A stretch of 16,128 bases of DNA from SZUA-592 sp041556555 (lineage in GTDB: Bacteria > Pseudomonadota > Gammaproteobacteria > Eutrophobiales > Eutrophobiaceae), in NCBI GenBank assembly GCA_041556555.1, contig JBFFIE010000041.1:1-16128 (forward strand), written 5' to 3'. Positions 1 to 7,334 of the stretch are shown in pieces (within the stretch, counting starts at the first letter, position 1; every line of letters starts with the position of its first letter). Below the pieces are notes generated by a model. It was not told the DNA's origin. It did not search any database and worked only from the letters and a program-made list of their open reading frames with translations. Position numbers and translations under genes: made by a program.

Positions 1-582
1 CTTTTTGTATTCCTCTCATTCAATGTCAATGCATATGACGTAAGAATTGAAGGTCAAGCAGGTGGTGCACAAGGGGATGTAGAATCAAATTTCGCAGGAT
101 TATCGTTTGATGAAAGCTCGGAAACCGGAATATCAGTCGGTGGCGCAGCCTGGCTTGATGGATGGTTAATGCCGGTATTTTCTGTAGGAGTGCAATACAA
201 TCGAATCATGGGGAATGATCTTGAAGATGATAGCGTCAGTGCTGCAATCAACTTTGATACTGATTTGGTCATGGTAAATGCGGTATTTAGGGATAATGTT
301 GGCGGATTCGGTGGTAAATTTCATCCATATGCAGGCGGTGGCATAGGTTTTGCGCGTGTAGACACTGAAGTTGATATATTAGGAATAACTGTTGATGAAG
401 GTGATGATATCGGCTTCGCAGGGCAATTCATGGCCGGTTTCGATTATGACATTCTGGAACATATTTATTTTGGTGTGAATGTTGCGTATCTTTTTAACGA
501 TGCAGAACCTGATACAACAGTACCACTTGATGTGGATTTTGAAACGTGGAGATTCATGGCTGTTCTTGGAATGAAATTCTAA
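1..582 (+). CDS. Outer-membrane beta-barrel protein, 5'-truncated by window edge
   Basis: The reading frame is open from base 1 and ends with TAA at 580-582, giving 193 visible residues. The first visible residues (LFVFLSFNVNA, then YDV) look like the end of a signal peptide with an A-x-A-like cleavage site, so only the start codon and a few residues are probably missing. The rest alternates hydrophobic and polar residues in short strands, has a Gly-rich HPYAGGGIGFARVD segment, and ends in Lys-Phe. That terminal Phe is the usual recognition signal for the BAM outer-membrane assembly machinery. This matches the small 8-stranded OmpA/opacity-type barrel families (about 170-220 residues). Acidic loops (EDD, DEGDD) suggest surface-exposed turns. 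The specific function is not recognisable. It is convergent with the SAM hydroxide adenosyltransferase gene and is probably unrelated to the ribosomal operon. An internal ATG at 169 is not the true start because the frame and barrel pattern extend upstream of it. Confidence 0.8.
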   Translation, partial: LFVFLSFNVNAYDVRIEGQAGGAQGDVESNFAGLSFDESSETGISVGGAAWLDGWLMPVFSVGVQYNRIMGNDLEDDSVSAAINFDTDLVMVNAVFRDNVGGFGGKFHPYAGGGIGFARVDTEVDILGITVDEGDDIGFAGQFMAGFDYDILEHIYFGVNVAYLFNDAEPDTTVPLDVDFETWRFMAVLGMKF

Positions 583-602
583 ATTCCAGCTTTCAGACAA
601 AC

Positions 603-633
603 CAATAACGCCATCATGATGATGGCGTTATTG
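603..633. terminator. Perfect 31-nt palindrome between convergent genes, likely bidirectional terminator
   Basis: Arms of 15 nt (CAATAACGCCATCAT and its exact complement ATGATGGCGTTATTG) flank a single central G. It lies 20 nt after the outer-membrane gene stop and 43 nt after the minus-strand gene stop, where a terminator shared by two convergent genes would sit. The hairpin would be stable, but neither side has a clean U-tract, so termination may be weak or the hairpin may mainly protect 3' ends. Confidence 0.6.
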
Positions 634-676
634 ACTAAACACTCCATGATTACTAAATATTACTGGAATTACTTTC

Positions 677-1399
677 TCAGATAAATTTCAAACAGCACCC
701 TATCGACAGTCCCAGCACTTTCTCCGCACTACCTTGGTTAATACTTATTTCGACCAGGTCAATCGAGTTATAATACCAGAAAGCCTGACCAATATTAACG
801 GCAGAGAATGTCTCGGCATAGGGAACAATTAAGCCATTAATATCCAATTTTTTATCAGTAACTAGGATCTTGCCACTAATCCCGGTCATACAATTCCCAA
901 AGTTATCAATATATATAATTTCATTCAGCTGGTCTGGCCAGTTGTGACGGTCTTTCCAGGTTATTTTTTCACCGGGAATTTCCTCTCCATTTGCCAGCAT
1001 GGCAACAACCGGTGCATAAAGGTCACGACCATGAAAACTGGCGGAGAGAACTTCGGGACGCCAGCTAATCTTCCAGCATGATCTGGCTTTGGCATAACGA
1101 AACACGATATCGAAGAGACCGTTGTCCGGGCCAACATACCAGCGGTTATCCAGCTGCAACACGACCGGTGGATCATCAAAAGAGCCAACCCCCGGATCAA
1201 TGACACAGAATACAATGCTTTGCTCAGGAAGCTGATTTACCAGGGCTGCGAGCAGGTAGGCGGATGCCTTTGGATTCTGTCTGGGACAATCTGCCATGAG
1301 ATTTATTACTTGTTGTCCCGGTGCCTGCTGGCAGAGAGCGGATTCAACCTGGCCAAGGTATGGCCCTGATAATCCATAATCAGTAAACAGAAAGATCAT
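677..1399 (-). CDS. SAM hydroxide adenosyltransferase (DUF62 family)
   Basis: This 240-residue protein belongs to the DUF62 / SAM_HAT family, which hydrolyses S-adenosylmethionine to adenosine and L-methionine and is related to the fluorinase and chlorinase enzymes. Family motifs appear in order: FTDYG at about 5-9, DPGVG at 68-72, GPDNG at 90-94, FHGRD at 122-126 and IDNFGN at 164-169. The N-terminal two-thirds is the alpha/beta catalytic domain; the remainder fits the C-terminal beta-barrel domain. The catalytic triad known for the family is Asp-Arg-His. Asp68 and the His of HGRD (123) are present, but the position equivalent to the Arg (seven after Asp68) is Asp75, in SFDDPP, so activity may be altered. 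The start gives the usual family N-terminus, though no clear Shine-Dalgarno precedes it. It is downstream of rplQ on the same strand but behind a strong terminator, so it probably has separate expression. Length is slightly short for the family. Confidence 0.88.
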   Translation of the reverse strand: MIFLFTDYGLSGPYLGQVESALCQQAPGQQVINLMADCPRQNPKASAYLLAALVNQLPEQSIVFCVIDPGVGSFDDPPVVLQLDNRWYVGPDNGLFDIVFRYAKARSCWKISWRPEVLSASFHGRDLYAPVVAMLANGEEIPGEKITWKDRHNWPDQLNEIIYIDNFGNCMTGISGKILVTDKKLDINGLIVPYAETFSAVNIGQAFWYYNSIDLVEISINQGSAEKVLGLSIGCCLKFI

Positions 1400-1440
1400 G
1401 ATACCAGTTTACGTTTTGGGTATGTTCGGATAAAGCAGCA

Positions 1441-1479
1441 TGACATAAAAAAACCGGGCATGGCCCGGTTTTTATGTCA
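1441..1479 (-). terminator. Intrinsic terminator after rplQ, end of the ribosomal operon
   Basis: The core stem CCGGGC (1454-1459) pairs with GCCCGG (1463-1468) around a 3-nt loop. Outer arms TGACATAAAAA / TTTTTATGTCA extend the inverted repeat to 1441-1479, imperfect only by two extra A/T. On the minus strand the stem is followed by seven U, a strong rho-independent terminator starting about 25 nt after the rplQ stop. On the plus strand it has five U, so it could also stop antisense transcripts coming from the left. Confidence 0.9.
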
Positions 1480-1493
1480 TTTTATCGCGAATA

Positions 1494-1889
1494 TCAGGCA
1501 GAGCCAGTATCTTTTTCACTTGTTTCGGCACCTGCCCTGCCAACCAGTTCCACGATGGCCATTGGCGCCTTGTCACCAGGACGGAAACCGCATTTCAGAA
1601 TGCGCAGGTAACCACCAGGACGATCCTTGTAACGGGGCCCCAGTTCAGTGAAGAGTTTGGTCACAGCCTCACGGTCTCGCAACCTTGAAAAAGCTAGGCG
1701 ACGCTTGGCGACGCTGTCATTCTTGGCAATGGTGATCAATGGCTCAGCCACCCTGCGAAGCTCTTTTGCCTTGGGTAGAGTCGTCTTGATCACCTCGTGC
1801 TCCATCAGGGAAACGGCCATGTTACGGAACATGGCTTTCCGGTGAGGACTGTTTCGATTGAGTTTTCTACCGCTTTGTCGATGACGCAT
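1494..1889 (-). CDS. rplQ: 50S ribosomal protein L17
   Basis: This 131-residue protein starts MRHRQSGRKLNRNSPHRKAM, the near-invariant bacterial L17 N-terminus, and carries the conserved AEPLITIAK and GGYLRILK segments. L17 binds 23S rRNA near the tunnel exit of the large subunit. The C-terminal tail (ETSEKDTGSA) is short and variable, as is usual for the family. It is the last gene of the alpha block, 27 nt after rpoA, and is followed directly by a strong terminator. Confidence 0.98.
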   Translation of the reverse strand: MRHRQSGRKLNRNSPHRKAMFRNMAVSLMEHEVIKTTLPKAKELRRVAEPLITIAKNDSVAKRRLAFSRLRDREAVTKLFTELGPRYKDRPGGYLRILKCGFRPGDKAPMAIVELVGRAGAETSEKDTGSA

Positions 1890-1916
1890 TGTAATTCTCT
1901 CTTATCGATCGGTTGA

Positions 1917-2909
1917 CTATACATCCTTGCTTTCATAAAGGCTGGCAGGGGGCCAGTTTTCCAGCCGCATGCCAAGTGCGAGTCCCCTTGACGCAAGTAC
2001 ATCCTTGATCTCGGTCAAAGATTTCTTGCCGAGGTTCGGGGTCTTCAACAACTCGACCTCTGTGCGCTGAATCAGATCGCCGATGTAATATATGCTTTCA
2101 GCCTTGAGACAATTGGCAGAACGCACTGTTAATTCCAGATCATCAACCGGTCGCAGCAGAATCGGATCGACTTCTGGCTCATTGGCAACAGCTGCTACCT
2201 GGGATTCCTCGGCCTCGAGATCAACAAAGACGCTAAGCTGGTTGCGCAGGATTCTAGCGGCCTCCCTGACTGCCTCTTCCGGGTCGATGGTACCATTGGT
2301 TTCGATTTCCAGAATCAGCTTGTCCAGGTTGGTGCGCTGTTCCACACGGGCACTTTGTACTTCATAGGAAACCCTGCGAACCGGGCTGAACGATGCATCC
2401 ATTTTCAGACGGCCAATTGCCTGGTCTTCTTCATTATCACCGATCGTGACAGCATGGTAACCACGTCCTCTGACCACTTTCATGGTCATGTTCAATTCAC
2501 CAGACTTGGTCAGATTGGCAATCAGATGATCCGGATTGGAAATTTCAACATCGTGGTCAACCGTGATATCGCTGGCACGAACTTCACCGGGACCATTCTT
2601 CCGTAAGGTCAGCAAGGCTTCATCCTTGGCATGCATACGAATGGCCAGACCTTTAAGGTTCAGCAAGATATCGGTAACATCCTCCTGTACCCCTTCGATC
2701 GTGGTGTATTCATGGAGGACATTCTCAATCTCGGCCTCGACAACAGCACAACCTGGCATGGATGATAGCAATACACGGCGCAAAGCATTGCCCAGGGTAT
2801 GGCCAAAACCTCTATCCAGGGGTTCAATGATAATTTTTGCAGTAAAACCATCAACCGGGTTTACATCAACACGGCGCGGCTTTAATAATTCATTAAATGC
2901 AACTGACAT
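1917..2909 (-). CDS. rpoA: DNA-directed RNA polymerase subunit alpha
   Basis: This 330-residue alpha subunit (E. coli 329) is the assembly platform of RNA polymerase. The N-terminal domain (about 1-230) has the dimerisation segment GFGHTLGNALRR (34-45) and the GVQEDV and NGTIDPEEA motifs. A flexible acidic/alanine-rich linker (about 231-247) leads to the C-terminal domain (about 248-320). The C-terminal domain keeps the UP-element and activator contact region: Arg263 in TVRSANCLKA corresponds to E. coli Arg265, and TPNLGKKSLTEIKD is intact. The C-terminus ends LENWPPASLYESKDV. It lies in the usual alpha-operon position, 23 nt after rpsD and 27 nt before rplQ, so polymerase and ribosome synthesis are linked. 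Nothing is missing. Confidence 0.99.
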   Translation of the reverse strand: MSVAFNELLKPRRVDVNPVDGFTAKIIIEPLDRGFGHTLGNALRRVLLSSMPGCAVVEAEIENVLHEYTTIEGVQEDVTDILLNLKGLAIRMHAKDEALLTLRKNGPGEVRASDITVDHDVEISNPDHLIANLTKSGELNMTMKVVRGRGYHAVTIGDNEEDQAIGRLKMDASFSPVRRVSYEVQSARVEQRTNLDKLILEIETNGTIDPEEAVREAARILRNQLSVFVDLEAEESQVAAVANEPEVDPILLRPVDDLELTVRSANCLKAESIYYIGDLIQRTEVELLKTPNLGKKSLTEIKDVLASRGLALGMRLENWPPASLYESKDV

Positions 2910-2932
2910 GCGTCTGGTTCCTCCCTCGGCTT

Positions 2933-3553
2933 TTACTTGGAGTAAAGCTCGACTACGAGTTGTTCATTGATATCCGGAGGTAAATCACTCCGTTCAGGTA
3001 CAGACTTGAAAATTCCTTCCATCTTCTTCGGGTTAACATCAACCCATTCAGGAAATCCAAACTGCTCGGCAACAGCCAGGGCATCCTGAATCCGGACCTG
3101 ATTTCTGGATTTTTCCCTGATGGTGATGGTATCTGAAGGCTGGACCTGATAAGACGGAATATTGACCGACTTTCCATTCACTAGTACAGCCTTATGGCTG
3201 ACCAACTGTCTGGCTTCAGTACGAGTCGCACCAAAACCCATCCGGTAAACTACATTGTCAAGACGACGTTCCAGCAACTGCAGAAGGTTTTCACCTGTTG
3301 AGCCCTTGATACGAGCAGCTTCAAAATAATAATTACGGAATTGCTTCTCCAGTATGCCGTAGATTCGACGCAACTTCTGTTTTTCACGTAATTGCAAACC
3401 ATAGTCAGACAGGCGCTTTGCCTTGCCCGCCTGCTCACCGGGAATCTTGTCAATCTGACATTTTGATTCGAGAGAACGCGCCCGGCTCTTCAGAAAGAGA
3501 TCCGTTCCTTCACGGCGACTCAGTTTACATTTTGGTCCTAGATAGCGTGCCAT
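2933..3553 (-). CDS. rpsD: 30S ribosomal protein S4
   Basis: This 206-residue protein (same length as E. coli S4) begins MARYLGPKCKLSRREGTDLF and contains the S4 RNA-binding domain around LERRLDNVVYRMGFGATRTEARQ (about 93-115). S4 is a primary 16S rRNA binder that nucleates 30S assembly, and in E. coli it also represses the alpha operon by binding a pseudoknot near rpsM. Only two cysteines are visible in the N-terminal region (9 and 32), so this is the zinc-free type. The ribosomal accuracy region at the C-terminus (INEQLVVELYSK) is intact. It is 18 nt after rpsK. Confidence 0.99.
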   Translation of the reverse strand: MARYLGPKCKLSRREGTDLFLKSRARSLESKCQIDKIPGEQAGKAKRLSDYGLQLREKQKLRRIYGILEKQFRNYYFEAARIKGSTGENLLQLLERRLDNVVYRMGFGATRTEARQLVSHKAVLVNGKSVNIPSYQVQPSDTITIREKSRNQVRIQDALAVAEQFGFPEWVDVNPKKMEGIFKSVPERSDLPPDINEQLVVELYSK

Positions 3554-3571
3554 AAATTGATAACTCCGATT

Positions 3572-3958
3572 CTAAACGCGTCGTTTCTTTGGTGGACGAC
3601 AACCATTATGTGGAACAGGTGTAACGTCGGTGATGTTGGTAATCTTGTAACCAACAGCATTCAGTGCTCTCACGGCAGATTCTCTGCCCGGGCCCGGTCC
3701 TTTAATAAATACCTCAAGGTTCTTTAATCCAAATTCCTTGGCTGCTTCACCGGCCTTTTGGGAAGCGACCTGTGCCGCAAAGGGCGTGCTCTTGCGTGAA
3801 CCACGAAAACCGCTACCACCGGCAGTTGCCCAGGCCAAGGAATTACCCTGACGATCAGTAATGGTAATGATCGTATTGTTAAATGAAGCGTGAATATGCG
3901 CTACACCATCAACAACGGTTCGTTTAGCACGTTTCTTGCGAGTGGTTACCTTTGCCAT
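3572..3958 (-). CDS. rpsK: 30S ribosomal protein S11
   Basis: This 128-residue protein is close to E. coli S11 (129). Conserved stretches include IHASFNNTIITITDRQGN, the glycine-rich GGSGFRGSRKSTPFAAQ and the C-terminal VTPVPHNGCRPPKKRRV. In E. coli the Asn of the HNGCRPPK segment is the site of isoaspartate formation. S11 sits on the 30S platform near the mRNA exit and helps subunit association. Gene order rpsM-rpsK-rpsD is the standard alpha operon, with 20- and 18-nt spacers. Confidence 0.99.
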   Translation of the reverse strand: MAKVTTRKKRAKRTVVDGVAHIHASFNNTIITITDRQGNSLAWATAGGSGFRGSRKSTPFAAQVASQKAGEAAKEFGLKNLEVFIKGPGPGRESAVRALNAVGYKITNITDVTPVPHNGCRPPKKRRV

Positions 3959-3978
3959 AGTCTTAACCTGTTACCATC

Positions 3979-4335
3979 CTATTTCTTGATACTGCGTCTT
4001 GGCCCTTTACGTGTACGGGCATTGGTCCGGGTGCGCTGGCCTCTCAGGGGCAGGCCACGCCGGTGTCGGATGCCACGGTAACAACCCATGTCCATCAGCC
4101 GCTTGATATTCATGGAGACATCGCGGCGTAAATCACCTTCAACCAGTTGCTCACCGACAATGGATCGAATCTTGTCAAGGTCCTCTTCTGAGAGCGTGTT
4201 GACCTTCGCCGACGCCTCAACACCTGCCGACTTGCATATTTCCAAAGCCATGGAATTGCCAATTCCGTAGATATAGGTCAGGGCAATATTCAGATGCTTG
4301 TTATCGGGTATGTTTACTCCAGCAATGCGCGCCAT
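3979..4335 (-). CDS. rpsM: 30S ribosomal protein S13
   Basis: This 118-residue protein (same length as E. coli S13) begins MARIAGVNIPDNKH and has the helix-hairpin-helix region ALTYIYGIGNSMA, the conserved YRGIRHRRGLPLRGQRTRTN segment and a basic tail. S13 lies in the 30S head, contacts the P-site tRNA and forms a bridge to L5. In E. coli the S4-repressed alpha leader precedes this gene. Here only 27 nt separate rpmJ and rpsM, so any S4 pseudoknot would have to include rpmJ coding sequence. Confidence 0.99.
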   Translation of the reverse strand: MARIAGVNIPDNKHLNIALTYIYGIGNSMALEICKSAGVEASAKVNTLSEEDLDKIRSIVGEQLVEGDLRRDVSMNIKRLMDMGCYRGIRHRRGLPLRGQRTRTNARTRKGPRRSIKK

Positions 4336-4362
4336 ATTAATTCTCCAAAAATCCTCTTGTGC

Positions 4363-4476
4363 CTAGCCCTGACGTTGTTTATGCCGGGGGTCAGTACAAA
4401 TGACACGAACGGCACCCTTGCGACGGATGATCCGACAATTTCGGCAAATCTTTTTAACTGAAGCTCTAACTTTCAT
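4363..4476 (-). CDS. rpmJ: 50S ribosomal protein L36, zinc-ribbon type
   Basis: This 37-codon gene reads MKVRASVKKICRNC, then RIIRRKGAVRVIC, TDPRHKQRQG and a TAG stop at 4363-4365. Cys11, Cys14, Cys27 and the His of DPRH (32) give the C-x2-C-x12-C-x4-H zinc ligand set of the C+ form of L36, the smallest large-subunit protein. It sits between secY (20 nt upstream) and rpsM (27 nt downstream), its standard place in gammaproteobacteria. Zinc-binding forms are usually the default copy, and some genomes carry a zinc-free paralogue expressed on zinc starvation; none is visible here. Confidence 0.97.
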   Translation of the reverse strand: MKVRASVKKICRNCRIIRRKGAVRVICTDPRHKQRQG

Positions 4477-4496
4477 TCCCGATCTCCCGCTAAACC

Positions 4497-5825
4497 CTAA
4501 CGCCGGCCATGACGCTTGAGGTTTGCCTTCTTCATCAGACCCTCATACTGATGCGACATCAGATGGGCCTGAACTTGCGACATAAAGTCCATGACGACGA
4601 CGACAATAATTAATAATGATGTGCCGCCAAAATAAAACGGCACGTTAAATTTCAAAATCAAAAACTCCGGCAATAAACACACTGCCGTTATATAGGTGGC
4701 ACCAGCCAATGTAAGCTTGGTCAGTATATTGTCCAGATAGCTGGCTGTCTGCTCACCAGGCCTCATGCCCGGGATAAAAGCACCTGATTTCTTCAGGTTA
4801 TCCGCTGTTTCCCTGGGATCGAACACGATCGCCGTATAGAAAAAACAGAAAAATATAATAAAGCCGGCGTATAACATTACATACAGCGGCTGACCCGGTG
4901 ACAGACTGGTGGAAATATCCTGCAACCAGCGCATGCCTTCACCCTGACCGAATAATCTGCCCAGCGTTGCCGGAAACAGGATGATGCTTGACGCAAAAAT
5001 CGGTGGAATGACCCCCGACATATTCAGTTTCAACGGCAGGTGGCTGGATTGACCACCATATACCTTACGGCCAACCTGTCGTTTTGCGTAGTTGATCGTG
5101 ATCCGTCGTTGTCCACGTTCCACAAATACTACAAAGCCGGTAACGATGATAGCTAGGGCAAACAATGCCAGCACGGCCAGCAAATGCAATTCACCAGTGC
5201 GGGATAACTCCAGTGTCCCGCCGACCGCTGCCGGTAATCCAGCCACGATCCCTGCAAAGATGATCATGGATATACCATTACCCACGCCGCGCTCGGTAAT
5301 CTGCTCACCCAGCCACATCAGAAACATGGTCCCGGTTACTAGGCTGACTACTGCTGTAATCCGGAAACTCAACCCCGGTGTCAGCACGACATTCTGGCCT
5401 TCCAGCGCAACGGCCACTCCGATAGCCTGGAACGTTGCCAGAATTACCGTACCATAGCGTGTGTACTGGGTAATCTTGCGACGACCCATTTCACCTTCTT
5501 TGCGCAACTGTTTCAGCCTTGGATCAATAAAAGACAGCAGCTGCATGATAATTGACGCCGAGATGTACGGCATGATCCCCAGTGCCACCACAGACAACCT
5601 GTGGAGGGCACCACCGGAGAACATATTAAACATGTCCAGGATCGTTCCGCTCTGACGATTGAACATTTCAGCCAGTGCTTCCGGATCCAGCCCAGGTACC
5701 GGTATAAAGGTACATATCCGGAAGACAAACAGGGCCATTAATACAAACAGCAGACGCTGGCGCAGCTCTTTTAGCTTGCCCAGGCCTGCCAGGCCACCAG
5801 GAATTGCCGGGTTAACTGCAGCCAT
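4497..5825 (-). CDS. secY: Protein translocase subunit SecY
   Basis: This 442-residue inner-membrane protein (E. coli 443) forms the channel of the SecYEG translocon for export and membrane insertion of proteins. Ten hydrophobic segments can be traced, starting with LLFVLMALFVFRICTFIP (about 25-42). Conserved features include IPVPG, the Met/Ser-rich plug region around FNMFSGGALHRLSV, GIMPYISASIIMQLL, the cytosolic loop with NYAKRQVGRKVYGGQSSHLP (about 245-264), GVIPPIFASSII, and PRETADNLKKSGAFIPGMRPG followed by the terminal membrane helix. The ATG abuts the rplO stop with no spacer, so translation is probably coupled to rplO. The C-terminus is basic (KKANLKRHGRR). It is complete. Confidence 0.99.
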   Translation of the reverse strand: MAAVNPAIPGGLAGLGKLKELRQRLLFVLMALFVFRICTFIPVPGLDPEALAEMFNRQSGTILDMFNMFSGGALHRLSVVALGIMPYISASIIMQLLSFIDPRLKQLRKEGEMGRRKITQYTRYGTVILATFQAIGVAVALEGQNVVLTPGLSFRITAVVSLVTGTMFLMWLGEQITERGVGNGISMIIFAGIVAGLPAAVGGTLELSRTGELHLLAVLALFALAIIVTGFVVFVERGQRRITINYAKRQVGRKVYGGQSSHLPLKLNMSGVIPPIFASSIILFPATLGRLFGQGEGMRWLQDISTSLSPGQPLYVMLYAGFIIFFCFFYTAIVFDPRETADNLKKSGAFIPGMRPGEQTASYLDNILTKLTLAGATYITAVCLLPEFLILKFNVPFYFGGTSLLIIVVVVMDFMSQVQAHLMSHQYEGLMKKANLKRHGRR

Positions 5826-6260
5826 TTAATCCTCGACCTTGCCACCGGCTGCCTCAATGGCAGCTTTTGCACCTTTGGTAGCACCTAGGCCCTTGATGGT
5901 CACAGCTTTTTCCAGTTTGCCAGAGCAAATCACTTTTACCCGTTTAATATTTTTTGCCACCAGGTTTGCCGATTTAAGGGTTTCTATATCAATTACGTCG
6001 GCATCAACCTTGGCCAGTTCGTCCAGGCGGATTTCACCCGTTGACTGTCCGACCTGTGAACTGAAACCGAATTTTGGCAGACGGCGCTGAATTGGCATCT
6101 GGCCGCCTTCAAAACCGACTTTATGAAAACCGCCGGAGCGGGATTTCTGGCCCTTGTGGCCACGCCCCCCGGTCTTGCCCAGCCCGGAACCAATTCCCCT
6201 TCCGATTCGTTTGCCAGTTGGCTTTGAACCTGCTTGTGGCCTGATAGAATTCAAACGCAT
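5826..6260 (-). CDS. rplO: 50S ribosomal protein L15
   Basis: This 144-residue protein has the same length as E. coli L15. The chosen start gives MRLNSIRPQAGSKPTGKRIG, the family N-terminus. The open frame extends upstream to 6692, but that part overlaps rpmD and rpsE antiparallel to no homology and is spurious. The Gly/Arg/Lys-rich segment GRGIGSGLGKTGGRGHKGQK (about 19-38) is typical of L15, which threads into 23S rRNA late in 50S assembly. It starts 1 nt after the rpmD stop and its own stop abuts the secY start, the conserved rpmD-rplO-secY order. Confidence 0.98.
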   Translation of the reverse strand: MRLNSIRPQAGSKPTGKRIGRGIGSGLGKTGGRGHKGQKSRSGGFHKVGFEGGQMPIQRRLPKFGFSSQVGQSTGEIRLDELAKVDADVIDIETLKSANLVAKNIKRVKVICSGKLEKAVTIKGLGATKGAKAAIEAAGGKVED

Positions 6261-6261
6261 C

Positions 6262-6453
6262 TTATGCTTCCTCGACAGCAACCATGTACGACACCTTGTT
6301 GACCATCCCGCGGATTTCCGGGGTGTCATCAAGTGTGACTGTGTGACCAATACGACGCAGTCCAAGGCCGGTGATGCAGGCCTTGTGATTTGCCAGTCGT
6401 TTGCAGGTGCTGCGTGTCTGGGTAACTTTAATTTTCTTACTCTTGCCAGCCAT
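6262..6453 (-). CDS. rpmD: 50S ribosomal protein L30
   Basis: This 63-residue small protein contains KKIKVTQTRSTCKR, the motif LGLRRIGHTV and TPEIRGMVNKVSYMV, all diagnostic of bacterial L30 (E. coli 59). The last residues (AVEEA) form a slightly longer acidic tail than in E. coli. L30 binds domain II/5S-proximal regions of 23S rRNA. It starts 3 nt after the rpsE stop and ends 1 nt before rplO, so the three genes are almost certainly translationally linked. Confidence 0.98.
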   Translation of the reverse strand: MAGKSKKIKVTQTRSTCKRLANHKACITGLGLRRIGHTVTLDDTPEIRGMVNKVSYMVAVEEA

Positions 6454-6456
6454 GAT

Positions 6457-6963
6457 TTATTCCACGATGTCCTCAACTTTCTTGCCGCGTTTTGCAGCAA
6501 TGTGTTCCGGAGCAGAAATATCCTGCAGGCCCTTGATAGTCGCGCGTACGACATTGATTGGATTGGTAGAACCAATGGATTTTGCCAGGATATTGTGAAT
6601 ACCAACCACTTCAAAAACAGCACGCATTGCACCACCTGCGATAATTCCGGTACCTTCCGACGCCGGTTGCATGAAAACCTTGGCTGCGCCATGTCTTGCA
6701 GTAACCGGATAATGCAGGGTGCCTTCCTTCAAGGGCACAGAAATCATGTTACGTCGGGCATCCTCCATAGCTTTTTGTATTGCAACCGGCACTTCACGGG
6801 ATTTACCACGACCAACACCAACCTTGCCATTACCGTCACCAACAACCGTCAATGCAGCAAAACCAAACTGACGGCCACCCTTAACGACTTTGGCCACGCG
6901 GTTAACTGCGACCAGTTTTTCCTGTAAATCTTCATTACCCGTTATTGATTCAGTAACTGCCAT
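6457..6963 (-). CDS. rpsE: 30S ribosomal protein S5
   Basis: This 168-residue protein (E. coli 166) has the N-terminal S5 double-stranded-RNA-binding domain and the C-terminal fold with EGTGIIAGGAMRAVFEVVGI. The loop VVKGGRQFGFAAL (about 26-38), where spectinomycin-resistance and accuracy mutations map in E. coli, has the ordinary sensitive sequence. S5 lies at the mRNA entry side of the 30S and affects decoding fidelity. It is 12 nt after rplR. Confidence 0.99.
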   Translation of the reverse strand: MAVTESITGNEDLQEKLVAVNRVAKVVKGGRQFGFAALTVVGDGNGKVGVGRGKSREVPVAIQKAMEDARRNMISVPLKEGTLHYPVTARHGAAKVFMQPASEGTGIIAGGAMRAVFEVVGIHNILAKSIGSTNPINVVRATIKGLQDISAPEHIAAKRGKKVEDIVE

Positions 6964-6975
6964 CTATTCTGACCT

Positions 6976-7329
6976 CTATAGTTCCATGCCCTGTTCTCGT
7001 GCTGCGTCCGCCAACGCCTTGACACGACCATGATATTTAAATCCGGAGCGATCAAATGCTACTTTAGTAACACCGGCTTTCTTGGCACGCTTGGCAATCA
7101 GTTTACCAACCACCGAGGCAGCCTCGACATTGCCGGTATATTTCACCTTGCCACGAATCTCCTTGTCGAGAGTGGAAGCACTGGCAACCACCTGTGAACC
7201 ATCCGGTGCAATAATCTGTGCATACATGTGACGCGGTGTTTTATGGACACAAAGACGGTTGTCACCATTCTGCCTGATTCTGGCGCGTGTGCGTTGTGCC
7301 CTGCGAATTCTGGCGTTTTTCTTATTCAT
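6976..7329 (-). CDS. rplR: 50S ribosomal protein L18
   Basis: This 117-residue protein (same length as E. coli L18) has a strongly basic N-terminus (NKKNARIRRAQRTRARIRQN), a central VHKTPRHMYAQIIAPDG segment, and the C-terminal VAFDRSGFKYHGRVKALADAAREQGM. L18 binds 5S rRNA together with L5 and L25 and brings it into the central protuberance. It starts 5 nt after the rplF stop. Confidence 0.99.
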   Translation of the reverse strand: MNKKNARIRRAQRTRARIRQNGDNRLCVHKTPRHMYAQIIAPDGSQVVASASTLDKEIRGKVKYTGNVEAASVVGKLIAKRAKKAGVTKVAFDRSGFKYHGRVKALADAAREQGMEL

Positions 7330-7334
7330 ATCAA

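Noticed and set aside
1400..1440. A TTTATC / TAAACT pair as a promoter for the SAM hydrolase gene
   Set aside because: Only about three and four of six positions match consensus, and the implied start would fall at the start codon itself. This is too weak to annotate.
4336..4476. S4-binding pseudoknot of the alpha operon near rpsM
   Set aside because: The rpmJ-rpsM gap is only 27 nt, and I could not trace a convincing nested pseudoknot by eye. Absence of evidence here is not proof of absence.
5092..5457. A 121-codon plus-strand frame inside secY
   Set aside because: It is antisense to a highly conserved part of secY and shows no independent coding signal.
6261..6692. N-terminal extension of the rplO frame to 288 residues
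   Set aside because: The upstream part lies over rpmD and rpsE in another frame. The conserved L15 N-terminus starts at 6260, with the same length as E. coli L15.
6154..6927. A 257-codon open frame on the plus strand
   Set aside because: It is wholly antisense to rplO, rpmD and rpsE, which are certain genes. The translation has no recognisable family and is rich in Cys, Asn and His, as expected for an antisense shadow.
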